From contig CAUWAG010000020.1 in the NCBI GenBank assembly GCA_963556695.1, positions 1,054,001 through 1,118,000 on the forward strand: DNA of 64,000 nt, given 5' to 3'. Each line of letters opens with the position of its first letter. The stretch's first letter is position 1. This stretch comes from Anthostomella pinea (lineage: Eukaryota > Ascomycota > Sordariomycetes > Xylariales > Xylariaceae). The notes beneath the pieces were generated by a model. That model was not told where the DNA came from. It ran no database searches and saw only the letters and a program-made list of their open reading frames with translations. Position numbers and translations under genes: made by a program. This document shows positions 55,652 through 64,000 of the stretch, in pieces.

Positions 55652-56080
55652 TCAACCCAACCACCCAAGCAACCCGGCTCCAAGCCAACCCATCAGCGGC
55701 ACAAACGGCCAATGTTTCCACTCCCCACCTGGCCCAGTCAGGTGCTGCCTCTGCACAACCCCATCCACCGTCACCACCCCACACGCCATCAACAACAGAC
55801 ACCCCATCATTTCCCTCTGCCCCATCCACCACGCCGCCGTCAGCGACAAACCGAGGTACAAGTCCCTGGCACCGAACAATATCATAAGCCCGTCCACGAG
55901 CTTCTGGTCTTGCGGCGTGGACGGGGTTTTAGCTTCGAAGACGTTCAGGAGGCCGAAGCGCGGGTTGATGATTGAGGCGAGGGCGACGCCGAGGGGGAAG
56001 AGGCCGAAGATTACCGCCGTGTTGGGGAGCACTTGGGAGGTCGGGGAGAAGTTTTCTATGCTCTGATGTGGTAAAAAGTG
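55652..56080 (-). CDS. small membrane protein, DUF4267 family
   Basis: The minus-strand frame reads NTAVIFGLFPLGVALASIIN, then PRFGLLNVFEAKTP, KLVDGLMILFGARDLYLGLS, REMMGCLLLMACGVVTVDG and GWLGAGLLGWLG, ending at 55654-55652. The four hydrophobic segments and the central GARDLYLGL motif match DUF4267, a family of small fungal membrane proteins of unknown role. No in-frame ATG is seen close to the 5' end. An acceptor-like cacatcag lies near 56070 on the minus strand, so a short upstream exon with the start is likely and is not placed here. Confidence 0.7.
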   Translation of the reverse strand, partial: HFLPHQSIENFSPTSQVLPNTAVIFGLFPLGVALASIINPRFGLLNVFEAKTPSTPQDQKLVDGLMILFGARDLYLGLSLTAAWWMGQREMMGCLLLMACGVVTVDGVVQRQHLTGPGGEWKHWPFVPLMGWLGAGLLGWLG

Positions 56081-57545
56081 AAGTTAATGAGAGATGGAAT
56101 TAAGGGGATGGTGTGAGATGAAATTAATTCCACTTCTACTACTCGGCCCCGCTACTAATTATAAGTAATTAGCTTACACTCCGCCTGCAAGGGTGGTGCT
56201 TCCGAAACGACCTCCGAGAGTCCGACGATCTTACCTAGTCATCCTTAGGAGGTAAGCACTAACACTTCCGCCCCCAAATGCAAAGTCCCCGTTCACGATG
56301 TCGAGACCACGCCGCTCATTGTAGCTTGTCCGCCGTCGCCATCAGACCCCCAATGAACGTGCCTGCCCTTATCAACGACGTCTTCGGGACCCGATCGCGG
56401 AGAAGCTACTCGTCGCACAAGAGGTGACTCGGCGAGTCTTCATCATCACTTCGGCCGCAGTAGATGAATTGGTCAGATCATGCTGGCGGAAGGCTATCGA
56501 GCGGCCGAGAAAGAAGCCTTTCAGCGTGACGCTGCTTTCGGCCGAGCTTGACCAGGATTCGAAGCTTTCGCCTTCCGCTGCTGCTCTGGCTTGTACTACA
56601 TATCCTAATCCCTTATTTCAGAAGCGCTGCGCGTATCAACCTACCTGGTCGCCTAGACCCTTCAGGTTCGGATCAAGTCTAAAGTATGCATACTATCTGC
56701 GAGCCGGCATACTTAACTTACATGTGGCTTACAGACATGTGCTCTGATTCATTGTTTCCGCGTTGGATGTTGGCTTACTGGTGTATGACAACAAGCGTCA
56801 TACCAGCAGCAACAACACGAAATCATGGTCATTAACCCCTGAGCAGACATCCGATCAGCCATCGCGGCTGCAGTCGTCGACCCAAAGCATGTTGATAAGT
56901 CAGAGGCATTATATCTGCATCTTGCGTCGTTGCCAGGCCATCCCCGGTGATGAGACATGTCACATGTCTTACACGCCTGGTGAAGAAGTCTATATCAGGG
57001 ATTTCTGTCACGACACTGAGCTGGACACTCACCGCGGGGTATGTTCAGCTCTTTCGTTTCAGCAAGCCACGAAGCGACCTGACGCGCCCAAGTCTTGTCT
57101 GGATTGCTGCCAGCCGCCGAATGAACGCATGTCTCAACAGCTTGATTGCCGGCCGGCAGACGAGCCCTCCCGCCATTGGGCTGAGGCTTCCGTGTGGCGT
57201 GCTGATACTGCAATTGAAAAGTGATCCATATGCATGGAAGTCACTCGGCACCATTCCTAGGAGTCATTTCGGTCTGACTCTGTCAGTTTTCAACATTGGG
57301 GAAGTGCATGAGGCTGATTCTGGAACAGAAGATCAAGATCTCCAATAAAGGAACATCTGATGGCGGCGTTGATACGCATTCCCAGGCCAAGCCTGTTTTG
57401 AACCATCAGGTCTGCTATGAGAAGGTTGGGTATATAATCTATCACGGGTTGCTCACAGCCAGATCGCGTTCACACAAACTTGCCCCATAGCCCTGTCCAT
57501 ATCCCCACCAGATCATAGTGAGTTATCAGACTTGGATCGACCACC
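56081..57545. other. intergenic, no gene seen
   Basis: About 1.5 kb. A missing first exon of the DUF4267 gene may lie in the left part. The frames at 56424-56747 and 56763-57348 (plus) have no recognised motif. Confidence 0.4.
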
Positions 57546-60500
57546 ATGGCTGAAGCTACCCCAATCGTCCTCACGCCTGGGTTGGCAGTTGGTGCTACGC
57601 TGGATGACGAGAAACAATGGCCAATGGACGTCAACGAGGTTCCCATCCCAGTCTTCGACACGGGTGTGTTCATCACTGAGTTGATCAACAATGACATGTT
57701 GCCCAAGATGTTTGAGAATCCACTCACCGAGGATGAAAAGTCTTCACTTCAAGACAACCCTGAAGTCCTCCTAGAGCGAGCCAAGAACGATGCAAACCGC
57801 GCCGACCAGCTTCTGGAGGGTACCTACTGTGGTACTCAACTTGCGTTGACCAAGATATACGATCTCATTAAGAAGAAGTAGGTATTGACAAATCCCTAGA
57901 TGGACACAGTTACTGATGTTTACAACAGATACGGATCGTTCATGGATACCGCCAACTTCGAGCCGACCGTGCCCTCACCGCTCTCTCTTGACCAAAAGAA
58001 GCAGTTCTTCGCCTTCACTGACCCCAAGACGGACAACTTTCCCCCACACCTCAATCTTGCGGCCAACAAAGACGCCAATGGAGTCATGCCAAAGCACCAG
58101 GGGTCGGCTCTGTCCCCCGGCGATCTGTTCAACACGCTGCGTCTTGCCCAGCTCACAGCACTAATCCCTGCCGTGGTGCCGAAGAACTTCATCGGACGAG
58201 CTGGGGCCAAGGTTGGGTAGTTGGTGGCTGAGGCCGTGCATGGTAGTATGGGTAGACCTGACAAGGGCGAGAAATTGTTGGATGTGGAAGACTACAACAA
58301 CAAGTAGTCGTGAGTTGCCTCCAGACCACTGCCATCTGTCGCTTGTGCGGTGGGCGACGAGAACAAGTGGGTTCGAATCCTGCTATGGCCCCCTTTCTGA
58401 CCCGGCTTGTGCGAGTCGATAACCAGCACACGACAGTGGAGAGGCCCCATTTTATCGCAGAGCCCGATAGCCAAGCAGCTTGTCTCCACAATACCCACTC
58501 CTGCGAGGTTTTCCCCCTTGTGGTTTCCCTCGCCAGCAGATAACAAACACATACTCCACCCACCAATGCGACATATATCGAACGGCTACTGGAACGATAT
58601 GTACACCAGAGAACTGAGGTTCACTGGGTCGCTTTGTCACTAGATAGGAGGTTTTTCTGACGAAATCGTGCTTGGGTATTGACTAAAACCATCTGAACAC
58701 TCCAGATTGGTACCGCTACAGCGAGGATAGGCTCGTGCGCGGATCTGAATGTATCTAATTTGACACCTCTATAACCTTGCGATGCAATGGCTCTGGGAGG
58801 CGTGGTTTGCACTACTGAGGAGCTACCCCCCACGTTAAATACAAAACAAACAAACAAACACTGCCATCTGTCCTTCTCTATGCTCCTGAATTTTGCCCCT
58901 TATTTCTCTCATCAACGTAGTCACCTGCTGACTCTGTATTTCCGCAGTAAGAAGCTTATCCGCAATGATATCTTCGATTTACCAAACATTGGCAACCTCT
59001 CTGACTGGTACTCGGATGCTCGGTTCGCCCCGCAATTCTTCACGGGGACAAACCCTACAACTATCGAGAAGGCCGGCAAATGGGTCCGAATCTTCGTCGA
59101 CGCAGCAACGGACCCCAAGGACAGCGGCATGAAGTCCAAGATCAGCAAGAGGGCATCCGAGTCCCCCGAGTCATTGTACGTGCAGGACTACAGCTACATC
59201 CGGAAGTCGGCAGGAACTGATGACCTCCGCCGTGCAAGTACGGAGGCGTACAAGGATGGTGACGACGTCGCTGAGAAGACCACCTATCAGTACGGTGTTG
59301 CGTCCGTGTGCTTGTTCACCTGGCAGATAATGGCAAACTGGAGCCCATCGCCATCATCATTGACTGGCGCGGCAAAGACGAAGACCCCAAAGACTCGGTC
59401 TTCATCTATAACAGGGAGCTCAACACTGTTGAGCAGAAGGAGGACTGGGCTTGGCGATATGGTAAGTCGATGGATGGTAATCTTTACTCCTGGACTTGAA
59501 CTGACGGTCCTCCAGCCAAGACATGTGTCCAAAGCAGTGACTGGATCCGACACACCCTCACTGTCCATCTGACCCGCACGCACTTGATCGAGGAGTCTGC
59601 CATCGTCACAGCACACAGGACTCTGCCCCAGGACCACGACGTCTTCCAGCTTCTGTACCCGCACTGGCAGAAGACACTGTCACTCAATGCTGCAGCTCGA
59701 AGTGTGCTCATACCCTATGTCATCGCTTCCTTGATGGGTATGGAGGAGGGGCCCACGTACCAGTGTATCAGATCGGAGTATTGTGAGTATCATACAACAC
59801 AGTCAAATAGAGACTTGGCTGACATGATAAAGATGATTTCGACTTCCAGGGGTCCTACATCCCCGAGGACCTCCGACGTCGTGGGTTCCCCCCCGAGAAG
59901 ATCAACGACAACAGGTACCACAACTACGCCTGGGCCCGCTGCATCTTGAGCATGTGGTTCAAGATCCGGCGCTACGTGAAGACGATGCTCTCGCTGAGAT
60001 ACACGGGCCAAGACCCAGATCTCGAGGTCCGCAACGACAGCGCGGTCCAGAACTGGTCCAAGGAGATGCGGGCGCCCGTCGGCACAGGGGACGGAGCCCA
60101 AATCACCAGGTTCCTGGAGCTCAACAGCCTGGACGACCTCATCGACACCGTCACCATGTGCATCCACATCGCGTCGCCGCAGCACACGTCCGTCAATTAC
60201 CTGCAGAACTACTACCAGGCCTTCGTGCCCAACAAGCCGCCCTGCCTCTACACGGCGCCGCCGACGACGCGCGAGGAGCTGCTGGGCTACACGGAGGCGG
60301 ACCTCGTCGCCGCGCTGCCCATGAACCAGCCGCACGACTGGCTGCTGGCCTCGCACATCCCGTATCTGCTGTCGTTCAAGCCGGGCGACAAGGAGTCGCT
60401 GATCATGTACGCGGCGTCCAAGACCACGTGTACAAGTTCAAGACGAGCGACAAGGAGCGGAAGATCGCGGCGGCCGCGGCGCGCTTCTACCAAGATCTCG

Positions 60501-60607
60501 CCGAGAGCCAGGGCGAGTTTAGGGCTTATGGCGAGGACACGGATGGTAGGAGCATCACGTACAACGTGCTGAGTCCCGACTGGAACGCCGTCAGCATCTT
60601 GATTTGA
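57546..60607 (+). pseudogene. lipoxygenase gene with one stop, two frameshifts and an intronic retroposon
   Basis: Segments are 57546-57877, 57929-58303, 58948-59461, 59516-59782 and 59833-60607, all joined by GT-AG introns in phase. The protein is a fungal lipoxygenase, an enzyme that adds dioxygen to polyunsaturated fatty acids. The N-terminal part has SLDQKKQFFAFTD and FPPHLNLAA, then DLPNIGNLSDWYSDARFAPQ. Metal ligands are all present: HLTRTH (two His), QHTSVN (His and Asn) and the C-terminal Ile of SILI. Defects are a TAG at 58218-58220 in the second exon, a missing base near 59315 and another near 60422. The second intron holds a 518-bp retroposon and is 644 bp long. The ligands argue for recent loss or sequence errors, not long decay. 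Confidence 0.85.
58327..58872 (+). mobile_element. short retroposon with LINE-type 3' tail in a lipoxygenase intron (possible SINE)
   Basis: The element 58341-58858 is flanked by cactgccatctgtc at 58327-58340 and 58859-58872. Its right 150-200 bp match the 3' untranslated end of the LINE at 13390-14595 (through cccccacgttaaatacaa and an acaaacaaac tail). The left end contains GGTTCGAATCC at 58370-58380, an exact match to the RNA polymerase III B box of tRNA genes, followed by an acceptor-stem-like ctatggcccc. No reverse-transcriptase coding sequence is present. It is either a 5'-truncated LINE or a tRNA-derived SINE that borrows the LINE tail. Confidence 0.75.
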
Positions 60608-61001
60608 GAAATAGCTCATGACTCATCCTGTAGTCACCCTGGCTGCCTGGCCGCGATTGTTGTAGCTGAACAGGGTTGGGGGAAAAAGAAACGATTGTCA
60701 TAGGGTCATAGAGCTGCCTATCAAAGTAGGTGGGAGGGTATCAATACATGCAGACGCAGCTGTTTCTGGCAAGGATATCCCATACAGCCTTTTATCCCCT
60801 CTCTGTCCGTTTGTGAGGATATGCTATGTGCTTTTCGCTTTCCCCAGCAACATTGACTCCCCGATAATTTACCCTTTTGTTGAGACGACGTGGCTCGGCG
60901 GCACGACAATCTAGAGTTTCGTCTAGAATAGACGCCGTCGTTCAAACACCTCCAAGTAGGTACCTACCTAATCTTCCAAAGCTCCTCAACAGGAAGAAAC
61001 C
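60608..61001. other. intergenic, no gene seen
   Basis: Unique sequence between tandem genes. The ATG at 61002 has a good context (aaacc before it). Confidence 0.4.
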
Positions 61002-62164
61002 ATGGAGCGCCAGCCGCCGGCACAGCCAGGGACCCCATCCAAGCGTTTGCGAAAGCGACCCATATCCGAAGACGAGGATGTTGATCCCGCAACGCCAACG
61101 AAGAAGCCTCGAACGCAGAGAATTTCACCAAGTACACCAAAAACACCGAGAATACTAAAGGCGCTACGAACGCTATCGAAGACCGCAGTGAAGAAAGCCG
61201 AGGCAGCGCAGCGTGCAGCGCAGCGACAGCAGTGGAAAGAAGCCTGGACGGAATGGGTGGCCGAGTCGGCCTGGATCAAGGATGAGAGCTACCGCCAGAA
61301 GGTCGGCAGCGTGGAGATTCACCGGACTGATGGTAGGCAATTCTGTTCAGCAGTGGCGCAAGTCATGGCCTACCGTATAGACTGAATGACGAATGGTAAT
61401 GCCAGCCAAAACCTACTACCGCCTCACGACAGAGGAGTTGAATACCCTGCCGTACCGGGAGTTCGAGAACGAGCACAACCCTGCTCAGCCAGGGCGATCC
61501 TACGCGCACGAGGGCGTCAAGATGTTGGTCAGTCGAAAATACGCTACCCTTGCAGGCCTGCACGACAGCGGTCTGACTGAGCGCGAGCTGCTGCGGCGCG
61601 GAGGTAAACTTTTCGATGAAGCGTAAGTCAAACCCCCTTCTCGACTGCAAGACTTGAGACTTGACTCGCGTACTGAAACACCACCGCATCCAGGAAGGCC
61701 GACGGACTGAGAAAGAACCCCAATACCCCAGGACGACCGAAGATCGGCAAGATCGTGCGGATCAAGAAGTACAACGACTCCCCAGCCCGTACCGAGAGAC
61801 GGCCACCGGGCTCGTGGGAGACTCCGGTCCGGGCGAACGGGAAACTGGTGGGATACTGGCTCAATCTGCAGTTCGATCCCGAGGCCGACGCCGATGTCCA
61901 CCTCACGGACGCCGACCGCTTCCGGCCCCTCGACTCCAACGTTTATGATAGGCAACGAAACGCCAGTGTCGATGTAAGCCGCTTGCTTAGGCTTTTCGGC
62001 GTGCAGACCCCCGGGTCGGAGTTACCTCGGCTGGGCAGAAACAGGTGTCCCAAAGAACTGACGTGGACATGGCTTTGGCCATTCGTAAGGAGCTGCTCGA
62101 GGTTGAAGGCCTTGTCAGATCATTGCCCCTGAGCAGTTGTCACAACGATGTGTCATGCACATGA
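61002..62164 (+). CDS. conserved fungal protein with XPA C-domain-like region, 4 exons
   Basis: Exons 61002-61332, 61406-61622, 61694-61973 and 62045-62164 are joined by GT-AG introns of 73, 71 and 71 bp, in phase, giving 315 residues. The N-terminus is basic and disordered (PSKRLRKRP, PTKKPRTQR), suggesting a nuclear protein. The central part, AKTYYRLTTEELNTLPYREF, then NEHNP and VKMLVSRKYATLAG, resembles the DNA-binding C-terminal half of XPA/Rad14, but the zinc finger is absent. A similar region recurs in several uncharacterised fungal and plant proteins. The last exon (TDVDMALAIRKELLEVEGL) is helical and was chosen over reading through the third intron because it gives a more natural sequence. 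Function is unknown. Confidence 0.65.
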
Positions 62165-63690
62165 CCCCCCAACTTACATGCAAAGAAACGCGCCGTCTGT
62201 ACCTGGACTGATGCATTACCCTTTCTGCACATGTAGCCCCCTCCTCGCAACCCACTAACATCTCAATCCTGTATACCTTGAAGACACAGAACCCCATCCT
62301 ACAACACTGATATTCTTTCTTATCTCACCCACCAGCCTCACAGCACAGCTCAGCCACACAAGTACACCTTAAGAAAACAAATTCCTTCATTGTGCTTCAT
62401 CCGTGTTTCTTAGGTATGCTAGACCCTGCTTCTAGCGCTGCCGGTCGACCACGGACTGCAAGTCCAACAGCGCTAGGCCTCCAGCGCCGGCGACGTGGCT
62501 CCTGTTTTCTGCTGCCCATGAAGGCGTAGCCCCCTGCCCGCCTACCTCCTCGACTCCAACCCTTTCGGTGAGTCCCATATTTGCAGGCCTCGACGTCGGC
62601 TGTGGTGGTGCCGACATGCACGCCTGTCTGGACGGAGCTGGGGGTCGTCGAGCCTGTGCCTGGTTCGGTGACATGCTATGGCCAGCGCATCATTTCCAGG
62701 CCACCATACGCAGGCCAATATCGTGTTGACGATTTATTTTATTATTAAGCTATTCGACCGCAAGGGAGGAGCCAAGCCTAAATACCCTAAAAGACAACAA
62801 AAAGCAGAGCCCTCGTGCTGACTACTAAGTCATATCAACCAAACAAGAGAAGTTCGATGATTGTGTGAGATTTAGGAATGGTCTGTTTTAAAAGCAAGAA
62901 GGATAGCTGATGGGGATACCACCCTACTCAAATAGGTGGGAAAGGTACCTCTAACAAACACATATAATCCCACAAGATAACAACATAAAACTACTCATAA
63001 CAAGGCTAAATACGCCACTGAGCACGTATTCTAACAGATTGTGTACATTGGATTGTAATGTTAGGGGCGCAGAGCATGATGCCACAGGCGTTTAGTCACG
63101 AGATACCACTGATTATTTGAGCCATTCTTGCTTGATTGATGTCGCTTACATGTGACTCAAAAAACGACCTGTTTGCGTCTGATCGTCTGGCTCGTCGCTA
63201 TCGTCGAACGAGAGGTTATGCCCCAGCCGTCCCCTGAAAACCAAGGACCTTGACCTGTGTGCTCATATTCAGGCAAGCATCCAGGTATTTCCTTAGCTAA
63301 TCTGGCTGACTCACTGGATTGTTAGATAAATGGATAGACCCCAGAGCCTTCCTCATTCATCCTTCATGTGTCCATTCCATAAATCCCGTGTGTGATGGGA
63401 GCCGTAGGGCTGGCTATAAGGCCAAAGTGATAGCCCGCCTGCGACGATGGAGATACAGTGAAGTGGCTGGAAACTCTAAAACTCCAATATACATTTGGAT
63501 TTTCACTGACGGCAGCGCCACTGCGCGGTGTAAGTTTGATCGGAGATGCCATACACGAGTTCAACGCACAACAGCATGACATAAAAGCTCCAGCACCCCC
63601 CGACCCTCGTCCAACGAGCAATGACCAACTTCCCTCCCACACCAACCGCTCTCATGACAGCACAACAAGCCGACTCCAATAATATCAAAA
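62165..63690. other. intergenic, AT-rich in the middle
   Basis: About 1.5 kb. The segment 62730-63070 is clearly AT-rich. The ORFs on both strands have no recognised family features, and no repeats shared with the rest of the window were seen. Confidence 0.4.
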
Positions 63691-64000
63691 ATGGCAATCC
63701 TCCGCAAAAAGACCAGCTGTGAGTCTGCTCAACAGCCTACTCAACCGCCTGCTCGTCCACTGGTACCCCACCTCGCACCCATCGGGCTGGTCGCCAGTGA
63801 CCCAGAAGCGCGGCAAAGACTGCGCCCCGAGGACATCCCCACCCAGATCAAGGACCGCATGACGGCGAAGCACGGTACGTATAAAAACATCGCATCCCAA
63901 GACCCTGCGCCTTGGTTTCGAGAACAAGCTTAGTTGTTCCCTTTCCTTCTTCATCTAGAAATTAGCCATACAGGTTTGAAGGCAAGATGTTAACGTACAC
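63691..64000 (+). CDS. 5' end of an unknown gene, runs off right edge
   Basis: ATG at 63691 in a good context (caaaATGg). The first exon reads MAILRKKTSCESAQQ and later DIPTQIKDRMTAKHGT. An intron with donor gtataa near 63886 and acceptor catacag near 63973 would continue the frame as FEGKMLTY to the edge. The splice choice is tentative, as other donors exist nearby. The family is not recognisable from this fragment. Confidence 0.45.

Noticed and set aside
55326..56066. 246-codon plus-strand ORF
   Set aside because: It overlaps a MITE and lies antisense to the DUF4267 membrane protein, which is the better reading.
1..64000. CRISPR arrays, operons, rRNA genes and bacterial-type insertion sequences
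   Set aside because: No regularly spaced repeats or bacterial gene organisation was found; the window is eukaryotic with spliceosomal introns.

Overview
The window is nuclear DNA of a filamentous ascomycete (Pezizomycotina). Genes have short GT-AG introns of about 50-70 bp. Recognisable families include translation elongation factor 2, TRM1, F-box, HET-domain, MFS, spherulin-like cupin, DUF4267 and lipoxygenase. The repeats are typical fungal ones: Tad-like LINEs, Copia, Gypsy/chromovirus and a pogo/Fot-type DNA transposon. The species cannot be named from the sequence alone.

Layout. 1-9.4 kb is a gene-dense core: acetamidase/formamidase 5' part (-), an NAD(P)-binding NmrA/SDR-like gene (+), an F-box gene (+) whose 3' end is shifted by a 13-bp tandem duplication, a decayed sugar-transporter tail (-), EF2 (-; four exons, the first of 8 nt and the last of 18 nt) and a divergent Nudix hydrolase (+). 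9.4-17.3 kb has small hypothetical ORFs, a run of 55 C, and a large AAA+ ATPase gene cut in its coding sequence by a 1.2-kb 5'-truncated LINE with a clean 14-bp target duplication. 17.3-30 kb is a 12.6-kb nested transposon block. I read it as one old LINE insertion (15-bp duplication at the two outer ends) invaded by a Copia element, which was itself hit by a solo LTR with a 5-bp duplication. A chromodomain Gypsy element sits in the LINE reverse transcriptase. Deletions removed the 5' LTRs of both LTR elements. 30-32.1 kb holds an uncharacterised gene split by a solo LTR of the same Copia family, with a second solo LTR 75 bp upstream of its start.

32.9-40 kb returns to intact host genes: an MFS monocarboxylate-type transporter, TRM1 with two in-frame starts that suggest mitochondrial and nuclear forms, and a lipid kinase of the sphingosine/diacylglycerol kinase fold. 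40-42 kb is a broken HET-domain gene. 42-46.3 kb has no recognisable gene and precedes a hexose-transporter gene. 48-57.5 kb has a pogo-like transposase remnant, a secreted alpha/beta hydrolase, a spherulin-like cupin, two copies of a MITE with TA duplications, and a DUF4267 membrane protein. 57.5-60.6 kb is a lipoxygenase gene with all metal ligands but one in-frame stop, two single-base frameshifts and a retroposon with a LINE-type 3' tail inside an intron. The window ends with an XPA-C-like gene and the 5' end of an unknown gene.

The genes do not form an evident pathway or biosynthetic cluster. The main story is repeated retrotransposition into host genes: at least three host loci (AAA ATPase, the 31-kb gene, lipoxygenase) carry insertions whose target duplications can be read exactly.
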